A stretch of DNA of 64,000 nucleotides. It comes from Synechococcus sp. CS-1328 (GTDB lineage: Bacteria > Cyanobacteriota > Cyanobacteriia > PCC-6307 > Cyanobiaceae). The notes beneath the pieces were generated by a model that did no database searches, was not told the DNA's origin, and was given only the letters and a program-made list of their open reading frames with translations. Position numbers and translations under genes: made by a program. Below are positions 28,152-38,268 of the stretch, in pieces (the first letter of the stretch is position 1; each line of letters opens with the position of its first letter). The DNA lies in assembly GCF_025128095.1 (NCBI RefSeq), contig NZ_JAHLYT010000051.1, positions 45,073 to 109,072 on the forward strand. Reading direction: 5' to 3'.

Positions 28152-30371
28152 TCAGCCGAACTTGCCCGAGGTGGAAGCGATCAGGAAGGCAGCGTACGTG
28201 AGGATGTAACCCACTGTGAAGTGAGCCAGACCAACCACACGGGCCTGGACGATCGAGAGAGCCACAGGCTTGTCGCGCCAGCCCACCAGGTTGGCAAGTG
28301 GCGTGCGCTGATGCGCCCAGACAATGGTCTCGATCAGTTCCTGCCAGTAACCCCGCCAGGAGATCAGGAACATGAAGCCGGTGGCCCATACCAGGTGACC
28401 GAACAGGAACATCCAGGACCAGACGGCCAGGTTGTTCGAGCCAAACGGGTTGTAACCGTTGATCAGCTGAGAGCTGTTCAGCCAGAGGTAATCACGGAAC
28501 CAGCCCATCAGGTAGGTGCTGGATTCGTTGAACTGAGCCACGTTGCCCTGCCAGATGGCGAGGTGCTTCCAGTGCCAGTAGAAGGTGACCCAACCCACGG
28601 TGTTCAGGGCCCAGAAGACCGCCAGATAGAAGGCGTCCCAGGCAGAGATGTCGCAGGTACCGCCACGGCCGGGGCCGTCGCAGGGGAAGGAGTAGCCGAA
28701 GTCCTTTTTATCGGGCATCAGCTTGGAACCCCGGGCATCCAGGGCGCCCTTCACCAGGATCAAGGTGGTGGTGTGGAGACCCAACGCAATGGCGTGGTGC
28801 ACCAGGAAATCACCAGGGCCAATCGGCAGGAACACATCGGTGTTGCCGTTGATGGCATCCAGCCAGAAGTGATCGCCAGGGATGTTGGCCGAAGCCAGGC
28901 TGGCGGCACTGGCCGGGTTGGAGAGCAGCACGTCCATGCCGTACATCGCCTTGCCGGAAGCGGCCTGGACGAACTGGGCGAAGACGGGCTCTACAAGGAT
29001 CTGCTTCTCGGGCGTTCCGAAAGCCACGACCACGTCGTTATGGACGTAGAGGCCCAGGGTGTGGAAGCCGAGGAACAGGGACACCCAGCTCAGGTGGCTG
29101 ATGATCGCTTCTTTGTGCTCGAGCATCCGAGCCAGAACATTGTTCTTGTTGGCTTCGGGGTCGTAGTCACGAATGAAGAAGATTGCACCGTGAGCGAACG
29201 CACCGCACATCAGGAAGATGGCGATGTACTGGTGGTGGGTGTAGAGCGCAGCTTGTGTTGTGTAGTCCTTCGCGATGAACGCGTAGGACGGCAGCGCATA
29301 CATGTGCTGCGCCACCAAGCTGGTGATCACTCCCAGGCTGGCCAAAGCAAGACCCAATTGGAAGTGAAGCGAGTTGTTGATCGTGTCGTAGAGACCCTTG
29401 TGACCAGCACCGAGCGCACCTCCGAAAGGAGTGCCCTTCGGGGGGTTGTGAGCTTCAAGGATCTCACGGATCGAGTGACCGATGCCGAAGTTGGTCCGGT
29501 ACATATGACCGGCGATCACGAAGATCACACCAATCGCCAGATGGTGATGGGCGATGTCCGTGAGCCAGAGAGCTTCGGTCTGGGGGTGGAAGCCACCCAG
29601 GAAGGTCAGGATCGCGGTACCCGAGCCTTCGGCGGTGCCGAAGACCTGATTCAGACCATCGGGATTCTGGGCATAGACGCCCCAGTTACCGGTGAAGAAC
29701 GGAGCCAGACCAGCGGGGTGGGGCAGCACCGAAAGGAAGTTGTCCCAACCGACGTGCTGACCACGGGCCTCAGGAATGGCGACGTGGACCAGGTGACCGG
29801 TCCAGGCGATGGAGCTGAAGCCGAACAGAACAGCCAGGTGGTGGTTCAGACGGGACTCAGCATTCTTGAACCAGGCCAGGGAAGGCCGGAACTTGGGCTG
29901 AAGGTGGAGCCAGCCGGCGAACAGCGCCCAGGCCGACAGGATCATCATGAAGATGGAACCCTGATACAGCTCGGCGTTGGTCGTCATGCCGATCGTGTAC
30001 CACCAATGGTACAAACCGGAATACGCAATGTTCACCGGGGAGGTGGCGCCCGCCTGGGTAAAGGCGGTGATGGCTCCCTGGCCGAAGTGCGGATCCCAGA
30101 TCGCATGCGCGATGGGACGGACGTGCAGCGGATCGGCGACCCACTGCTCAAAGTTGCCCTGCCAGGCGATATGGAACAGGTTGCCCGAAACCCAGAGGCC
30201 AATGATGGCCAGGTGACCGAAGTGGGTGGAGAACAGCTTTTGGTAAAGCCGCTCCTCGGTCATGCCGTCGTGACTCTCGAAGTCGTGAGCCGTGGCAATG
30301 CCGTACCAAATACGGCGGGTTGTCGGGTCCTGTGCCAGACCCTGGCTGAACGAAGGAAATTTCGTTGCCAT
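28152..30371 (-). CDS. psaB: Photosystem I P700 apoprotein A2
   Basis: PsaB (739 residues) forms, with PsaA, the heterodimer that binds P700, the electron-transfer chlorophylls, phylloquinones and the shared F_X cluster. [32 protein letters not shown] opens it. The F_X loop [18 protein letters not shown] supplies two cysteines. Many paired histidines in hydrophobic helices bind chlorophyll. It starts 19 bases after the psaA stop, in one operon. Confidence 0.99.
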   Translation of the reverse strand: MATKFPSFSQGLAQDPTTRRIWYGIATAHDFESHDGMTEERLYQKLFSTHFGHLAIIGLWVSGNLFHIAWQGNFEQWVADPLHVRPIAHAIWDPHFGQGAITAFTQAGATSPVNIAYSGLYHWWYTIGMTTNAELYQGSIFMMILSAWALFAGWLHLQPKFRPSLAWFKNAESRLNHHLAVLFGFSSIAWTGHLVHVAIPEARGQHVGWDNFLSVLPHPAGLAPFFTGNWGVYAQNPDGLNQVFGTAEGSGTAILTFLGGFHPQTEALWLTDIAHHHLAIGVIFVIAGHMYRTNFGIGHSIREILEAHNPPKGTPFGGALGAGHKGLYDTINNSLHFQLGLALASLGVITSLVAQHMYALPSYAFIAKDYTTQAALYTHHQYIAIFLMCGAFAHGAIFFIRDYDPEANKNNVLARMLEHKEAIISHLSWVSLFLGFHTLGLYVHNDVVVAFGTPEKQILVEPVFAQFVQAASGKAMYGMDVLLSNPASAASLASANIPGDHFWLDAINGNTDVFLPIGPGDFLVHHAIALGLHTTTLILVKGALDARGSKLMPDKKDFGYSFPCDGPGRGGTCDISAWDAFYLAVFWALNTVGWVTFYWHWKHLAIWQGNVAQFNESSTYLMGWFRDYLWLNSSQLINGYNPFGSNNLAVWSWMFLFGHLVWATGFMFLISWRGYWQELIETIVWAHQRTPLANLVGWRDKPVALSIVQARVVGLAHFTVGYILTYAAFLIASTSGKFG

Positions 30372-30390
30372 TGGGAAAGGTCAGAAAAGG

Positions 30391-32694
30391 TCAGCCGACC
30401 GCAATGATGCGGGCCAGGAAGAAGGACCAGGTGGTCGCGATACCGCCCAGCAGGTAATGGGCGACACCAACGGCACGGCCCTGGGTGATCGAGAGCGCCC
30501 GCGGCTGAATGGCGGGGGCAACTTTCAGCTTGTTATGAGCCCAGACAATGGACTCAATCAGCTCTTGCCAGTAGCCACGGCCACTGAACAGGAACATCAG
30601 GCTGAAGGCCCAGATGAAGTGGGCTCCCAGGAACATCAGGCCGTAAGCACTGGAGGACGAGCCGTAGCTGTTGATCACCTGTGCGGCCTGAGCCCAGAGG
30701 AAATCGCGGAGCCAGCCATTAATGGTGATGGCACTCTCGGCGAAATTCCCGTTGGTGATATGCGAGACGCTGCCGTCTGCATTCACGGTTCCCCAGACAT
30801 CGCTCTGCATCTTCCAACTGAAGTGGAAGATCACGATCGAAAGGGAGTTATACATCCAGAACAGACCCAGGAACACATGGTCCCAAGCTGAAACCTGGCA
30901 GGTACCGCCACGGCCGGGGCCGTCGCAGGGGAAGCGGAAGCCCAGGTTCGCCTTGTCAGGAACAAGACGGGAGCTACGGCTGTACAGCACACCTTTCAGC
31001 AGGATCAACACCGTCACGTGGATGGTGAAGGCATGGATGTGGTGCACCATGAAATCTGCCGTTCCCAGGGGAATCGGCGCGGCGGCAACCTTGCCACCAA
31101 CGGCCACGACAGCGCCGTTGAACACCTCGCTCACACCCGCCAGGGCGTTGGGAGCGGTGGTGCCAGCAGCGGCGGCATGCAGACCCTGAATCCACTGCGC
31201 GAAGATCGGCTTCAGTGCGATGGCGGAGTCACTGAACATGTCCTGGGGACGTCCCAGGGCACGCATGGTGTCGTTGTGGATATACAGACCGAAGCTGTGG
31301 AAGCCCAGCCAGATGCACACCCAGTTGAGGTGACTGATCAGAGCGTCACGTGCCTTGAGCACCCGGTCGAGCACGTTGTCGATGTGCTTGGCGGGGTCGT
31401 AGTCACGCACCATGGCGATGGCGGCGTGGGCACCGGCACCGACGATCAGGAAGCCACCGATCCACATGTGGTGGGTGAAGATCGAAAGCTGGGTGGGGTA
31501 GTCGATGCCGATATAGGGATACGGAGGCATCGAGTACATGTGGTGGGCCACGATGATGCTCAGCGAACCCATCAATGCAAGGTTCACGCCAAGCTGGGCG
31601 TGCCACGAGGTGGTCATGAACTCGAAGAGTCCGTCATGACCTTTGGGAGCAGGGAAGAGCAGAGGATCGCCCTTCTGGCCCTCAAGGATTTCCTTGATGC
31701 TGTGGCCAATGCCCCAGTTGGTCCGGTACATGTGACCGGCAACAATGAACAGGACCGCAATCGCCAGGTGGTGATGGGCGATGTCTGTCATCCACAGACT
31801 GCCGGTGACAGGATTCAGGCCACCCTTGAAGGTGAGGAAATCACTGTAGGCAGCCCAGTTCCCGCTGAAGAAGGCCGAGATGCCGGCACCAAAACCTGGG
31901 AACAGCTGGGTGAGCAGATCCTGGTTGAGGAATTCATGGGGAAGGGGGATGTCCGCCACCGAAGCGATGGTCTTGCCGTTCAGCACCAGCGGTGAGCCGG
32001 CGTCGATGGCATCCATCAACTGGGTGGTGGGCAGGGACACATGCAGCAGATGCCCCGTCCAGGACAGGGAACCCAGGCCGAGCAGGCCAGCCAGATGGTG
32101 GTTGAGCATCGACTCAACGTTCTGGAACCACTCGAGCTTGGGAGCCGCCTTGTGATAGTGGAAGACGCCGGCATTGAGCATCAGGCCGGCCATCACCAAG
32201 GCACCGATGGCGGTGGCCATCAGTTGGGTTTCTGAGGTGAACCCCCAGGCCCGCCAGACGTGGAACAGGCCTGACGTGATCTGAATGCCGTGGAATCCGG
32301 CACCCACATCACCGTTGAGGATTTCCTGGCCGAAGATCGGCCAAACCACCTGCGCCGAAGGCTTGACATGCAGGGGGTCGGCCAGCCAGCCGGTGTAGTT
32401 GGAGAAGCGGGCGCCATGGAAGAAGGCACCGCTCAACCAGATGAAGATGACGGCCAGATGGCCGAAATGAGCCGAGAAGATCTTGCGAGAAACCTCTTCA
32501 AGATCACTCGTGTGGCTGTCGAAGTCGTGAGCGTTGGCGTGGAGGTTCCAAACCCAGGTGGTGGTTTTGGGACCCTTGGCGAGGGAGCGATCGAAATGTC
32601 CGGGCTTACCGAACAATTCGAAGGTCGCCGGAACCGGGTTCCGATCGACCTGGGCTTTCGCCGTTTTCCCACGCTCTGGTGGGCTGATGGTCAT
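30391..32694 (-). CDS. psaA: Photosystem I P700 apoprotein A1
   Basis: PsaA (767 residues) is the partner of PsaB in the PSI core. It begins [22 protein letters not shown], contains [30 protein letters not shown] and the F_X loop [18 protein letters not shown]. Eleven transmembrane helices are expected and the hydrophobic pattern agrees. The start at 32694 is preceded by GAGGAA; an upstream ATG in frame would add 30 unconserved residues. The leader is about 220 bases long. Confidence 0.99.
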   Translation of the reverse strand: MTISPPERGKTAKAQVDRNPVPATFELFGKPGHFDRSLAKGPKTTTWVWNLHANAHDFDSHTSDLEEVSRKIFSAHFGHLAVIFIWLSGAFFHGARFSNYTGWLADPLHVKPSAQVVWPIFGQEILNGDVGAGFHGIQITSGLFHVWRAWGFTSETQLMATAIGALVMAGLMLNAGVFHYHKAAPKLEWFQNVESMLNHHLAGLLGLGSLSWTGHLLHVSLPTTQLMDAIDAGSPLVLNGKTIASVADIPLPHEFLNQDLLTQLFPGFGAGISAFFSGNWAAYSDFLTFKGGLNPVTGSLWMTDIAHHHLAIAVLFIVAGHMYRTNWGIGHSIKEILEGQKGDPLLFPAPKGHDGLFEFMTTSWHAQLGVNLALMGSLSIIVAHHMYSMPPYPYIGIDYPTQLSIFTHHMWIGGFLIVGAGAHAAIAMVRDYDPAKHIDNVLDRVLKARDALISHLNWVCIWLGFHSFGLYIHNDTMRALGRPQDMFSDSAIALKPIFAQWIQGLHAAAAGTTAPNALAGVSEVFNGAVVAVGGKVAAAPIPLGTADFMVHHIHAFTIHVTVLILLKGVLYSRSSRLVPDKANLGFRFPCDGPGRGGTCQVSAWDHVFLGLFWMYNSLSIVIFHFSWKMQSDVWGTVNADGSVSHITNGNFAESAITINGWLRDFLWAQAAQVINSYGSSSSAYGLMFLGAHFIWAFSLMFLFSGRGYWQELIESIVWAHNKLKVAPAIQPRALSITQGRAVGVAHYLLGGIATTWSFFLARIIAVG

Positions 32695-33121
32695 CGAGAC
32701 GTTCCTCGAGGGACGGGGTCGAGGTGGAGGTCCACCCCTTACACCCGCTGTGGCGAATTCGGCGCGGAACGCCGGCGCCGCCACGGCGAGTGACGGGCCC
32801 TATGAACAGAAAGACGAGCGTCCTGCCCATGGGCGCCAGGCGAACAAGGCTTTGCCCAAAAGGGCGAAAACGCTTGCCACGACTGGTGCGAGGGGCCCCT
32901 GAAAGGGGACCGCTGGCGAAAGTATAGGGGTCAGTTTCAATCGGATCCCCCCGCCAGTTACAAAGGTTCAATCCCCGCGCTTTCCAGGCCTGACAAGGGG
33001 TTTGCCAGGGAGCAAGCCACATCGAGACACCCCTATATCCAGAGCCTGCACTAGCACCAGGCGCCAAAGACTTACTACCAGAGCTATAGACAGCTGCCTG
33101 CCTTGGCGTTCGGTGAGCAGA
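32695..33121. other. psaA leader and divergent intergenic region
   Basis: This 427-base gap between psaA and the plus-strand lipoprotein-like gene contains the psaA promoter and a leader of about 220 bases. The leader holds small GC-rich hairpins, such as GGTCCCC/GGGGCC read on the minus strand near 32898-32913. I see no gene in it. Confidence 0.5.
32921..32978 (-). promoter_or_regulatory. psaA-psaB promoter with possible HLR1 half-site and shared PSI motif
   Basis: On the minus strand TATACT (32926-32921) fits a -10 box. About 40 bases upstream of it lies GCGGGGATTGAAC (32978-32966), identical to a site upstream of psaI. Directly next to the motif is TTTGTAAC, which on the plus strand is GTTACAAA and matches one half of the HLR1 element bound by RpaB in other cyanobacteria. 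The second HLR1 half is poor. The location, about -45 to -65, is where RpaB activates PSI genes in Synechocystis. The assignment is inference. Confidence 0.5.
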
Positions 33122-34648
33122 ATGCCTGCAGACGACGATGAATCGGACGTGCGATCGGACCTGCAGGGCACGAAAGGGTCGCAGCGTCAGAGCCAGCGGG
33201 CATTCGGGCAAGCCTGGCGATCTGAATGGAGGCGCATCGGATGGAGCTGGATCCCCCAGCCAGTTCTGGGCTGGGTCGGCGGCCCGGCCGGGGTCCAGCG
33301 GCCGGCATCAACGAGGCCCGCCGGACGGCTGATCACACGGCTGTTCAGTTGGATCGTGCTGGTGGGCCTGGTGCTTGGGGCCTCAGGTTGTAGCGCGATG
33401 GCGGCCCGAGTGGGCTTCGGGCCAACGCAACGTCAGGAGGGCGGGGCCGGCATCCTGAGCCGGCCGGCCCCTTCCGCCCTGCGCGAGGTGGCGCCACCCC
33501 CAGGAGTCCAGCAACTGATGGGCGCCCTGGGGGAGCATCAGCCCATGGTGGAGATCCTCAGCCCCCGCAACGGATCCACCCTGACCGAGGGAGACTGGCC
33601 CCTGCAGTTGGCCGTGCGGGACTGGCCCCTGGTGGACGCCGGTCCCCTGGGACTGGGCCCCCATCTGGTGGTCCAGATCGATGGGAATCCGCCGCTCCGC
33701 CTGCAGGACACCGACCAGCTGGAGCTGAGCTTGCCGCCCCTGTCGCCCGGCAGCCACCGGATCACCGCCTATGCCGCCAGGCCCTGGGGTGAGGCCGTCA
33801 AGAACCCCGGCGCCCAGGCCCAGATCGTGGTGCACCGGGTGGCCGCCAACCCCCTCGGAGTGCCGGCGAGCGGATCCCCTCAGATGATCGTGGCCAGTCC
33901 AGGCGCCACCGTTTCCGCCCAACCGGTGTTGCTCGACTGGCTACTTCTGGATGCGCCGCTGCAACATCTGCGGCCGAACGACGACAGCTGGCGCCTGCGC
34001 GTCACCGTGAACGGCGACAGCTTCCTGGTGGATCGCAACGAACCCCTCTGGCTGCAGGGCTGGCGCCCAGGCTCCAACGCCCTTGTGCTGGAGCTCGTGG
34101 ATGGCCAGGGCGAGCCCCTGAATGCGCCGTTCAACAGCCTGGTGCAGGAGGTGCGGCTTGAACCCGGGCCCAGGCCGATCTGGCAGGGCAACCGCCTCGA
34201 TGCCCTGACCGTGGCCCAGCTGCTGGGGGAGGCTCCGCCACCGCAACCCGAGGTCGTTGAGCCCGTCGAGCCCGTCGTTCCCACGATCCCGCCGGTGCTG
34301 GAGCCATCACCTGAAGCGTCACCGGCCCCTGAAGAGGGCTCCCCCCGGTCGCCGCAGGCAGACCCACGCAACGATCAGGACCTCACGAAACAGCAGGAGC
34401 AGAGTCCGGTCAGTATCGAACCTCCGGATACCGCACTTCCGGATGCCGCTGCTCAGGCTCCTGAACCGCAGGAGTCTGGGCAACAGGGGGGCAAGCCGCA
34501 GGGCGCAGAAACCAACGCAGACAGCAGCAACGAGGACAAGGAATCAGGACCCGCACCGATCGAGGCCGCACCGACTCTGCAGACCGGCACGATGCCCTCC
34601 CCGCCAGCCGATGTGACCACGCCGCTCACCACCCAGGAGGAAGCATGA
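33122..34648 (+). CDS. Lipoprotein-like membrane-anchored protein of unknown function
   Basis: This 508-residue protein is not one I recognise. From MPADDDES at 33122 there is a basic N-terminal stretch of about 65 residues, then a hydrophobic segment LFSWIVLVGLVLGASGC that looks like a lipoprotein signal with the cysteine after G. The middle part has two regions resembling beta-sandwich repeats, each with VEILSPRNGSTLTEGDWPL-like or MIVASPGATVSAQPVLLDW-like openings. The last 150 residues are Pro/Glu/Gln-rich and look disordered. The ATGA overlap with the next gene implies coupled expression with cobalamin synthesis. Confidence 0.65.
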   Translation: MPADDDESDVRSDLQGTKGSQRQSQRAFGQAWRSEWRRIGWSWIPQPVLGWVGGPAGVQRPASTRPAGRLITRLFSWIVLVGLVLGASGCSAMAARVGFGPTQRQEGGAGILSRPAPSALREVAPPPGVQQLMGALGEHQPMVEILSPRNGSTLTEGDWPLQLAVRDWPLVDAGPLGLGPHLVVQIDGNPPLRLQDTDQLELSLPPLSPGSHRITAYAARPWGEAVKNPGAQAQIVVHRVAANPLGVPASGSPQMIVASPGATVSAQPVLLDWLLLDAPLQHLRPNDDSWRLRVTVNGDSFLVDRNEPLWLQGWRPGSNALVLELVDGQGEPLNAPFNSLVQEVRLEPGPRPIWQGNRLDALTVAQLLGEAPPPQPEVVEPVEPVVPTIPPVLEPSPEASPAPEEGSPRSPQADPRNDQDLTKQQEQSPVSIEPPDTALPDAAAQAPEPQESGQQGGKPQGAETNADSSNEDKESGPAPIEAAPTLQTGTMPSPPADVTTPLTTQEEA

Positions 34649-36648
34649 ACCTGGAACGCAAAGGGCCGGTGCTGGGCCTGGGCTTCAGCGAAGCCGCGCG
34701 GCCCCTGCTGGCCCAGCTGCAGCAGGCCGGCCTTGTGGATCGTGTGCGACTGCCAGGCACTGCGTCGATGCCAGGGCTTGAGCCAGGCGAAGGAACCAGC
34801 GCGGCGGATGACGCCTCCGACCCAGCGCTCTGGTTGCGGCACCACTGGGACGGGGCCAGCGCCGTGGTGGCGGTGGGAGCCTGCGGCCTGGCGATCCGCC
34901 TGGTGGCGCCACTGCTGCAAGACAAGATCAGCGACCCAGCCGTGGTGGTGCTCGACCCGCAGGGCCGCTTCGCCATTCCGCTGCTCGGCGGCCATGCTGG
35001 CGGCGGCGAAGCGCTCAGCCATCGCCTGGCGGCCCTGCTGGGCGGGCAGGCTGTTGTCACCGGCGCCAGCTCAGGCCAGGGCCGACTGGCACTCGACAGC
35101 TTCGGCACGGCCTGGGGCTGGCGCCGTGGCAGCGGCGACTGGACCAGGCTGATGCAGCGAGCATGCCAGACGGACGGCGGCCTCCACCCTCACCCAGGCT
35201 CGCCCCTGCTTGTGCGGCAAGACTGCGGCGAAACGGGGTGGGCCGTTCTGGAGGCCAGCCAGGCTCTGGGGCTGCAGATGCAGGAGAGCCAGGCCAACGA
35301 CGACAGCGGAGACCGTGATGCCGGCATCGAGACCACCTGCGTCGATACCGAGATTCAGAGCCCTCGCCAGCAGACCACGGCTGAACCATCGGCCGATCTC
35401 TGGATCACCCCTTACGAAGGCCTTGGCTGCCGCTGGCATCCCCCAACCCTCTGGCTCGGCATCGGCTGCGAGCGGAACACCAGTTCCAGCCTGCTGGAAC
35501 GCCTGGTGACGCGCGGCCTCAGCAGCACCGGACTGGCCCGTGAAGCCGTCGCCGGCCTGGGCAGCATTGACCGCAAGGGCGACGAGCCAGCGCTGCTGGA
35601 GCTGGCGGAGCGCCATGGCTGGTCGCTGCGGCTCTTCGAGGCCACCGCTCTGGATGCCGTGGCCGTGCCCAACCCGTCGCCGGTGGTGGCTGGCGAGATG
35701 GGGACCGCCAGCGTGGCGGAAGCGTCGGCCTTGCTGGCCGCCGAGGCGATCACGCCCTGGGGCGCCGCCTCATCCACCCATGAGCCCCCCGCCCCCCGTC
35801 TGCTGCTGACCAAGACGATCGAGAAGGCCGGCCCCGGGGAATCCGGAGCCGCCACCCTGGCGATCGCCTTCAGTCCGCGGCAGTCGGCTCCGGCCCGGGG
35901 CCGGCTGGAACTGGTCGGCAGCGGACCGGGCAGCCTCGATCTGCTCACCCCCGATGCCCGCCGTGCCCTGGCGGAGGCCACCATCTGGGTGGGCTATGGG
36001 CTCTATCTCGATCTGCTGGAACCCCTGCGCCGGCCTGATCAACAGCGCATTGAAGGGAAACTCACCGAGGAGCGTCAGCGCTGCGCCACCGCCCTGGAGC
36101 TGGCCGGGGCCGGCCTGCCCGTCGCCCTGATCTCCTCCGGAGACAGCGGCATCTACGGCATGGCCGGCCTGGCCCTGGAGCTCTGGGGCCAACTGCCCAG
36201 CGATCAGCGGCCGGCGTTCGCGGTGCATCCGGGCATCTCGGCGCTGCAACTGGCGGCGGCCCGCTGCGGCGCCCCCCTGATGCACGACTTCTGCACCATC
36301 AGCCTCAGCGACCGGCTCACCCCCTGGGCGGTGATCGAACGCCGGCTGGGAGCCGCTGCCGCTGGTGATTTCGTGGTGGCGCTGTACAACCCCCGCTCGC
36401 GAGGCCGGGACTGGCAGCTGGATCGGGCCCGGGAGCTGCTGCTGCAAGGGCGCCCCAAGACAACGCCTGTGGCCCTGGCCCGTCAGCTGGGCCGGGCGGA
36501 AGAGGCCGTGAGCCTGCACACCCTGGGGGATCTGCCGGTCGAGCAGGTCGACATGCTCACCCTGGTGCTGGTGGGCAATAGCAGCAGCTACGTCTGCGAT
36601 GGTCGGATGGTCACCCCGCGGGGCTATCCAGGAGCCGAGCTCAGCTGA
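34645..36648 (+). CDS. CbiG-CobJ fusion (cobalamin biosynthesis)
   Basis: This 667-residue fusion joins two steps of corrin-ring synthesis. Residues 1-about 410 are CbiG-like (cobalt-precorrin 5A hydrolase), with VGACGLAIRLVAPLLQDKISDPAVVVLD, FAIPLLGGHAGGGEALSHRLA and the C-terminal part WLGIGCERNTSS. Residues about 415-667 are a CobJ/CbiH precorrin-3B C17-methyltransferase with VGSGPGSLDLLTPDAR and SSGDSGIYGMAGLALE for SAM binding. The ATG overlaps the stop of the upstream gene. Picocyanobacteria make pseudocobalamin-type corrinoids, which would serve the B12-type radical SAM proteins downstream. Confidence 0.9.
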   Translation: MNLERKGPVLGLGFSEAARPLLAQLQQAGLVDRVRLPGTASMPGLEPGEGTSAADDASDPALWLRHHWDGASAVVAVGACGLAIRLVAPLLQDKISDPAVVVLDPQGRFAIPLLGGHAGGGEALSHRLAALLGGQAVVTGASSGQGRLALDSFGTAWGWRRGSGDWTRLMQRACQTDGGLHPHPGSPLLVRQDCGETGWAVLEASQALGLQMQESQANDDSGDRDAGIETTCVDTEIQSPRQQTTAEPSADLWITPYEGLGCRWHPPTLWLGIGCERNTSSSLLERLVTRGLSSTGLAREAVAGLGSIDRKGDEPALLELAERHGWSLRLFEATALDAVAVPNPSPVVAGEMGTASVAEASALLAAEAITPWGAASSTHEPPAPRLLLTKTIEKAGPGESGAATLAIAFSPRQSAPARGRLELVGSGPGSLDLLTPDARRALAEATIWVGYGLYLDLLEPLRRPDQQRIEGKLTEERQRCATALELAGAGLPVALISSGDSGIYGMAGLALELWGQLPSDQRPAFAVHPGISALQLAAARCGAPLMHDFCTISLSDRLTPWAVIERRLGAAAAGDFVVALYNPRSRGRDWQLDRARELLLQGRPKTTPVALARQLGRAEEAVSLHTLGDLPVEQVDMLTLVLVGNSSSYVCDGRMVTPRGYPGAELS

Positions 36649-36673
36649 CCCGCCAGAACTGAGCGATGAAGAG

Positions 36674-36747
36674 TCGGGATGACAGGATTCGAACCTGCGG
36701 CCCCTTCGTCCCGAACGAAGTGCGCTACCAAGCTGCGCCACATCCCG
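36674..36747 (-). tRNA. tRNA-Pro (anticodon CGG)
   Basis: The reverse complement is a standard cloverleaf of 74 bases. Acceptor arms CGGGATG/CATCCCG have discriminator A, the anticodon stem CTTCG/CGAAG frames TTCGGGA with anticodon CGG, and the T-arm is GCAGGTTCGAATCCTGT. CCA is not encoded. It lies between cbiG-cobJ and lipA on the opposite strand. Confidence 0.95.
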
Positions 36748-36821
36748 ATTTCCGGAGTGTAAGGGATCGCCCCAGCCAGCCGGCCGAGACCGGTTTCTAG
36801 AGTCGTGCATTGCGCCCGGCC

Positions 36822-37712
36822 ATGGTGACCAGCCAGCCCACCCCCACCAAACCCGAGTGGCTCCGGGTGAAGGCGCCCCAGCGGGAGCGGATCGGAGCCG
36901 TGGCCGATCTGCTGGTGGACCTGAAGCTCAACACCGTCTGCCAGGAGGCCAGCTGCCCCAACATCGGCGAGTGTTTCGCCGGAGGCACGGCCACCTTTCT
37001 GATCATGGGGCCCGGCTGTACACGGGCCTGCCCCTACTGCGACATCGACTTCGACAAGAGCGTGCGCAGCCTCGATCCCAGCGAACCGGAGCGGCTGGGG
37101 GAAGCGGTGAGCCGGATGGGGCTCAGCCACGTGGTGATCACCTCGGTGAACCGCGACGACCTCCCCGACGGCGGTGCCAGCCAGTTCGTGGCCTGCATCG
37201 AAGCGGTGCGCCGCCGCTCGCCCCTCACCACGATCGAGCTGCTGATCCCCGACTTCTGCGGCAACTGGGAGGCCCTGGCTGCGGTGATGGCGGCCGCGCC
37301 AGAGGTGCTGAACCACAACATCGAGACCGTGCCGCGTCTGTACCGCCAGGTGCGACCCCAGGGGATCTACGAACGCTCCCTGGAGCTGCTGCAGAGGGTG
37401 CAGGAAGGCTGGCCCCGCACCTACACCAAATCAGGCCTGATGGTGGGACTGGGCGAACACGACGCCGAGGTGGACGGCGTGCTCCGCGATCTGCGCGCCC
37501 ACGCGGTGGACATCGTGACCATCGGCCAGTACCTCTCCCCCGGTCCGAAGCATCTGCCGGTGGATCGCTTCGTGACGCCCGAGCAATTCGAGGCCTTCCG
37601 CCGCCACGGCGAAGCAGACCTGGGCTTCCTGCAGGTGGTGAGCACACCCCTCACCCGCAGCAGCTACCACGCCGGTGAGGTGCAGCGGCTGATGCGGGAA
37701 TTCCCGCGCTGA
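36822..37712 (+). CDS. lipA: Lipoyl synthase
   Basis: LipA (296 residues) inserts two sulfur atoms into octanoyl groups bound to lipoyl domains. The radical SAM cluster motif CTRACPYC and the auxiliary sulfur-donor cluster [12 protein letters not shown] are both complete, and the conserved C-terminal RSSYHA is present. The start [13 protein letters not shown] at 36822 is chosen; a TTG 12 bases upstream adds nothing conserved. The 3' end overlaps the convergent downstream gene by 49 bases. Confidence 0.96.
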   Translation: MVTSQPTPTKPEWLRVKAPQRERIGAVADLLVDLKLNTVCQEASCPNIGECFAGGTATFLIMGPGCTRACPYCDIDFDKSVRSLDPSEPERLGEAVSRMGLSHVVITSVNRDDLPDGGASQFVACIEAVRRRSPLTTIELLIPDFCGNWEALAAVMAAAPEVLNHNIETVPRLYRQVRPQGIYERSLELLQRVQEGWPRTYTKSGLMVGLGEHDAEVDGVLRDLRAHAVDIVTIGQYLSPGPKHLPVDRFVTPEQFEAFRRHGEADLGFLQVVSTPLTRSSYHAGEVQRLMREFPR

Positions 37713-38167
37713 GCGCCACTGCCACTGCCACTGCCACCTCCACCGAGCCAGCGCAGCTCAAGGATCTCGGGCTCGGGCCGGCGCAGCCAGCGCAGGGCCA
37801 TCAGCGGAGCGCCCCCTTCACTCCAGAGGCGGGTCAGGTCATCCGTGCCGCGCACCAACGGTCCGGCGGTACCGGGGACTGGGGCTTCAGCGGCCATCTG
37901 CCCACTGAAGCGATCAAACAGCTCCGGAGCCATCTGAGCGGCCTGAAGCACCAGGGCGACCTGATCCAGCCGCTCCTGCTGGTCGAACAGAAGCGTGGCG
38001 CGGCCCTGCAGACCCAGGAACCGGCCATCCCAGACCAGCTCTGAGCCAGAACTTTGCACCAGCTGCACAGGTTCCGCCCCGGAGCGTCGCACCAGTTCGC
38101 GCGCCTCTGCCAGCGCCAGGCTGCGACAGAGCTGTGGCAATCCGAAGGCGCCGGGTGCGCCCCTCAC
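37664..38167 (-). CDS. Small conserved-looking protein, probably exported; true start unclear
   Basis: From GTG at 38167 the product is 167 residues with no family I recognise. It contains [25 protein letters not shown] and ends in a Gly/Ser run. The same frame continues upstream to the gltB stop and encodes LPRLLPLWLLLLALPPAARSELQAP, a good signal peptide with an AxA-like cleavage site. In that extension I find no ATG, GTG or TTG, so the gene either uses a rare start such as CTG or ATT, or a base error hides the start. The last 49 bases overlap lipA. Confidence 0.55.
   Translation of the reverse strand: MRGAPGAFGLPQLCRSLALAEARELVRRSGAEPVQLVQSSGSELVWDGRFLGLQGRATLLFDQQERLDQVALVLQAAQMAPELFDRFSGQMAAEAPVPGTAGPLVRGTDDLTRLWSEGGAPLMALRWLRRPEPEILELRWLGGGGSGSGSGAQRGNSRISRCTSPAW
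37715..37738. repeat. GCCACT hexanucleotide repeat
   Basis: GCCACT occurs three times in tandem followed by GCCACC. It lies just after the lipA stop and codes for the SGSGSG part of the convergent gene. Slippage here would change that protein's C-terminal linker by two residues per unit without shifting the frame. Confidence 0.85.
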
Positions 38168-38268
38168 CGGAGCCTGGAGCTCAGAGCGGGCAGCCGGCGG
38201 CAGAGCCAGCAGGAGCAGCCACAGCGGAAGCAGTCGTGGCAGCCGTTGCAGCAGGGCCGTGACGCAGT

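Noticed and set aside
27348..28209. Small open frames in the psaL-psaB spacer on both strands
   Set aside because: No ribosome-binding site, recognisable motif or fitting codon pattern; one runs through the psaB terminator and into psaB.
32965..32976. tRNA T-loop-like GGTTCAATCC upstream of psaA
   Set aside because: It matches a T-loop consensus, but the flanking arms do not form acceptor or anticodon stems, so it is not a tRNA or tRNA fragment I can support.
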